Positions 13,889-14,569 of a DNA stretch of 14,569 nt are shown here, in pieces. Origin of the DNA: an uncultured Rubrobacteraceae bacterium (GTDB lineage Bacteria; Actinomycetota; Rubrobacteria; Rubrobacterales; Rubrobacteraceae); assembly GCA_902805985.1 (NCBI GenBank), contig CADCUW010000354.1, positions 1-14,569 on the forward strand, given 5' to 3'. Position numbers and translations under genes: made by a program. The first letter of the stretch is position 1. Every line of letters begins with the position of its first letter. Below the pieces are notes generated by a model, which was not told the origin of the DNA, did no database searches, and saw only the letters and a program-made list of their open reading frames with translations.

Positions 13889-14286
13889 ATGCTGATAATC
13901 GAGCGCTTCTCGAGCCACAGGGGCGTAATCTTCGAGACTCTGGGGGACTACGTCGAGCGCTGGAAGGACGGGAACGCGCTCGACCGGTGGGGTCCGAGAA
14001 CCCGCTGTACGCGGGCAGGGTCCCGCACGTGAAGCACACAGGCGAGACGTAGGTTATTGGCCATCTCAACCTTCCTGAAGAGAAGAAGATCGCCGGACGT
14101 GCCAGAGAGTTGTCACGCGGGCTTTACGCTGACAGGATCTTCGCTCATAATACAACTTCCCCTACAATTTCTTGGGAGACTGGCCGGGTGCGGACGATGA
14201 TAATCGCTACCCATACTAAAGAGGATCTGGGCTACGCCCTTAAGGTGTTTGGGCAGGTAGGCAAAGGCATGGGAATTGTGGAATAA
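13889..14286 (+). pseudogene. Decayed gene ending in a KBL/BioF-type PLP enzyme C-terminus
   Basis: From ATG 13889 the frame reads MLIIERFSSHRGVIFETLGD and on through DYVERWKDGNALDRWG to about 13993. There the sense shifts to another frame (ENPLYAGRVPHVKHTGET), which meets TAG at 14050. The same frame resumes after that stop and runs to TAA 14284-14286. Its end (TGRVRTMIIATHTKEDLGYA, then LKVFGQVGKGMGIVE) closely resembles the C-terminus of alpha-oxoamine synthases (glycine C-acetyltransferase or 8-amino-7-oxononanoate synthase), where the pattern is R-x-R-T, A-x-H-T-x-E-D-L, then VGKELG. The PLP-lysine part is absent, so this is a fragment. The first part is not recognised and may come from a different gene. 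Confidence 0.5.
14124..14152 (+). promoter_or_regulatory. Candidate promoter of the symporter gene
   Basis: TTTACG (14124-14129) and CATAAT (14147-14152) with a 17-bp spacer lie inside the decayed gene, about 147 bp upstream of the symporter ATG. The -10 is a good match and the -35 fair. The surrounding stretch is the most AT-rich of the window. Confidence 0.35.
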
Positions 14287-14298
14287 GGGAGCAAAATA

Positions 14299-14569
14299 AT
14301 GAGGGAAGGTGTAGCTGTAATAGTCGGCCTCTATTTCGCCGCCCTCATAGGGTGGTCCTTGTACAACTTTGTCAGGGACTATCGCAGAGAAGGCAGCGAG
14401 GAGAGCCGCTACGTCGGTGCCCGCTCCTTCGGGACCGGGGCCCTCGTCGCCACGTTCGTGGCCGCTTGGGCCAGCAACTACACGCTGCTGGCTGCTGCCG
14501 AGAGCGGCTTCAATTTCGGTATCTCGGGGCCGATCTGGTACGCGGTGGGCGTAGGCTTGCCGCTTCTGT
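14299..14569 (+). CDS. Sodium:solute symporter family protein, N-terminal part (3' end missing)
   Basis: The first 90 residues are visible, and the frame runs off the window. ATG 14299 has GGGAG at 14287-14291 with 7-nt spacing. Residues 3-22 form the first membrane helix (GVAVIVGLYFAALIGWSLYN). A charged loop (DYRREGSEESRYVGARSFG) leads to TGALVATFVAAWASNYTLLA, the position of the second helix with the A-x-x-x-S pattern near the sodium site of SSS/LeuT-fold transporters, and then FNFGISGPIWYAVGVGLPLL. This order is typical of SSS family N-termini. The substrate cannot be read from this part. It follows the PLP-enzyme remnant by 12 bp, so both may once have been one operon. Confidence 0.75.
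   Translation, partial: MREGVAVIVGLYFAALIGWSLYNFVRDYRREGSEESRYVGARSFGTGALVATFVAAWASNYTLLAAAESGFNFGISGPIWYAVGVGLPLL

Noticed and set aside
13659..14069. Long minus-strand frame (136 aa)
   Set aside because: Arg/Ser-rich composition, no ribosome site and no motif; it overlaps the end of the DUF819 gene and the pseudogene.
1..14569. CRISPR array, rRNA or complete tRNA
   Set aside because: No regularly spaced repeats, no rRNA-like stretch and no full tRNA cloverleaf were seen on either strand.

Overview
The window is GC-rich bacterial DNA. Arg codons AGG/CGG and Ile ATA are used freely, and GTG/TTG starts with strong GGAGG sites are common. The gene set is actinobacterial in style: a STAND/COG3903-type regulator tail, an EcsC-family protein, a DUF819 membrane protein, a Replic_Relax-like HTH protein, a TubC-docking-like protein and a tyrosine integrase with an AP2-like N-terminus. 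I infer a Rubrobacter-like actinobacterium, from general protein style only.

Layout. (1) 1-1410: C-terminal part of a large TPR/STAND regulator, 5' end outside the window. (2) 1411-2158: gene-free stretch holding the 3' half of a tRNA-His gene (1756-1801, anticodon GTG, discriminator C). The 5' half is absent, so this looks like an integration scar; short direct repeats lie on both sides. (3) 2159-4583: two-gene, translationally coupled operon. One protein has a TerB-like domain, a glycine-rich membrane segment and a coiled coil; the other is an unrecognised membrane protein with a coiled-coil N-terminus and an HR-x5-HDP motif. This is the best candidate for an undescribed system. (4) 4640-4678: perfect 17-bp inverted repeat between convergent genes. 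(5) 4731-6229, minus strand: Phd/YefM antitoxin followed by a tyrosine integrase broken by a one-base frameshift. (6) 6423-7454: HTH antitoxin plus PIN toxin, with a tandem 11-bp repeat at the promoter. (7) 7562-8500, minus: zinc-ribbon protein. (8) 8614-11766: Xis-like HTH, SF3/D5-like ATPase, TubC-docking-like protein, small ORFs and a shortened Replic_Relax-like protein: the replication and maintenance block of an integrative element. (9) 11754-12476: EcsC-family gene starting directly at the end of the Replic_Relax frame, so a probable element-chromosome or deletion junction. (10) 12493-13707: DUF819 membrane protein with its own promoter. (11) 13889-14286: decayed gene whose end resembles the C-terminus of a glycine C-acetyltransferase/8-amino-7-oxononanoate synthase-type PLP enzyme. 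(12) 14299-end: N-terminus of a sodium:solute symporter.

How it fits together. Regions 2 to 9 read as an integrative, mobilisable-type element, or several nested elements, in partial decay. The integrase is frameshifted, Replic_Relax is truncated, and no relaxase or FtsK/TraB-type translocase is visible. Two addiction or regulatory modules and the coupled membrane-protein operon would be cargo. The orientation of the tRNA fragment predicts that the element which left it lay on its left; the integrase on its right therefore suggests successive insertions at one tRNA or a rearranged island. All family names come from motif recognition by eye.
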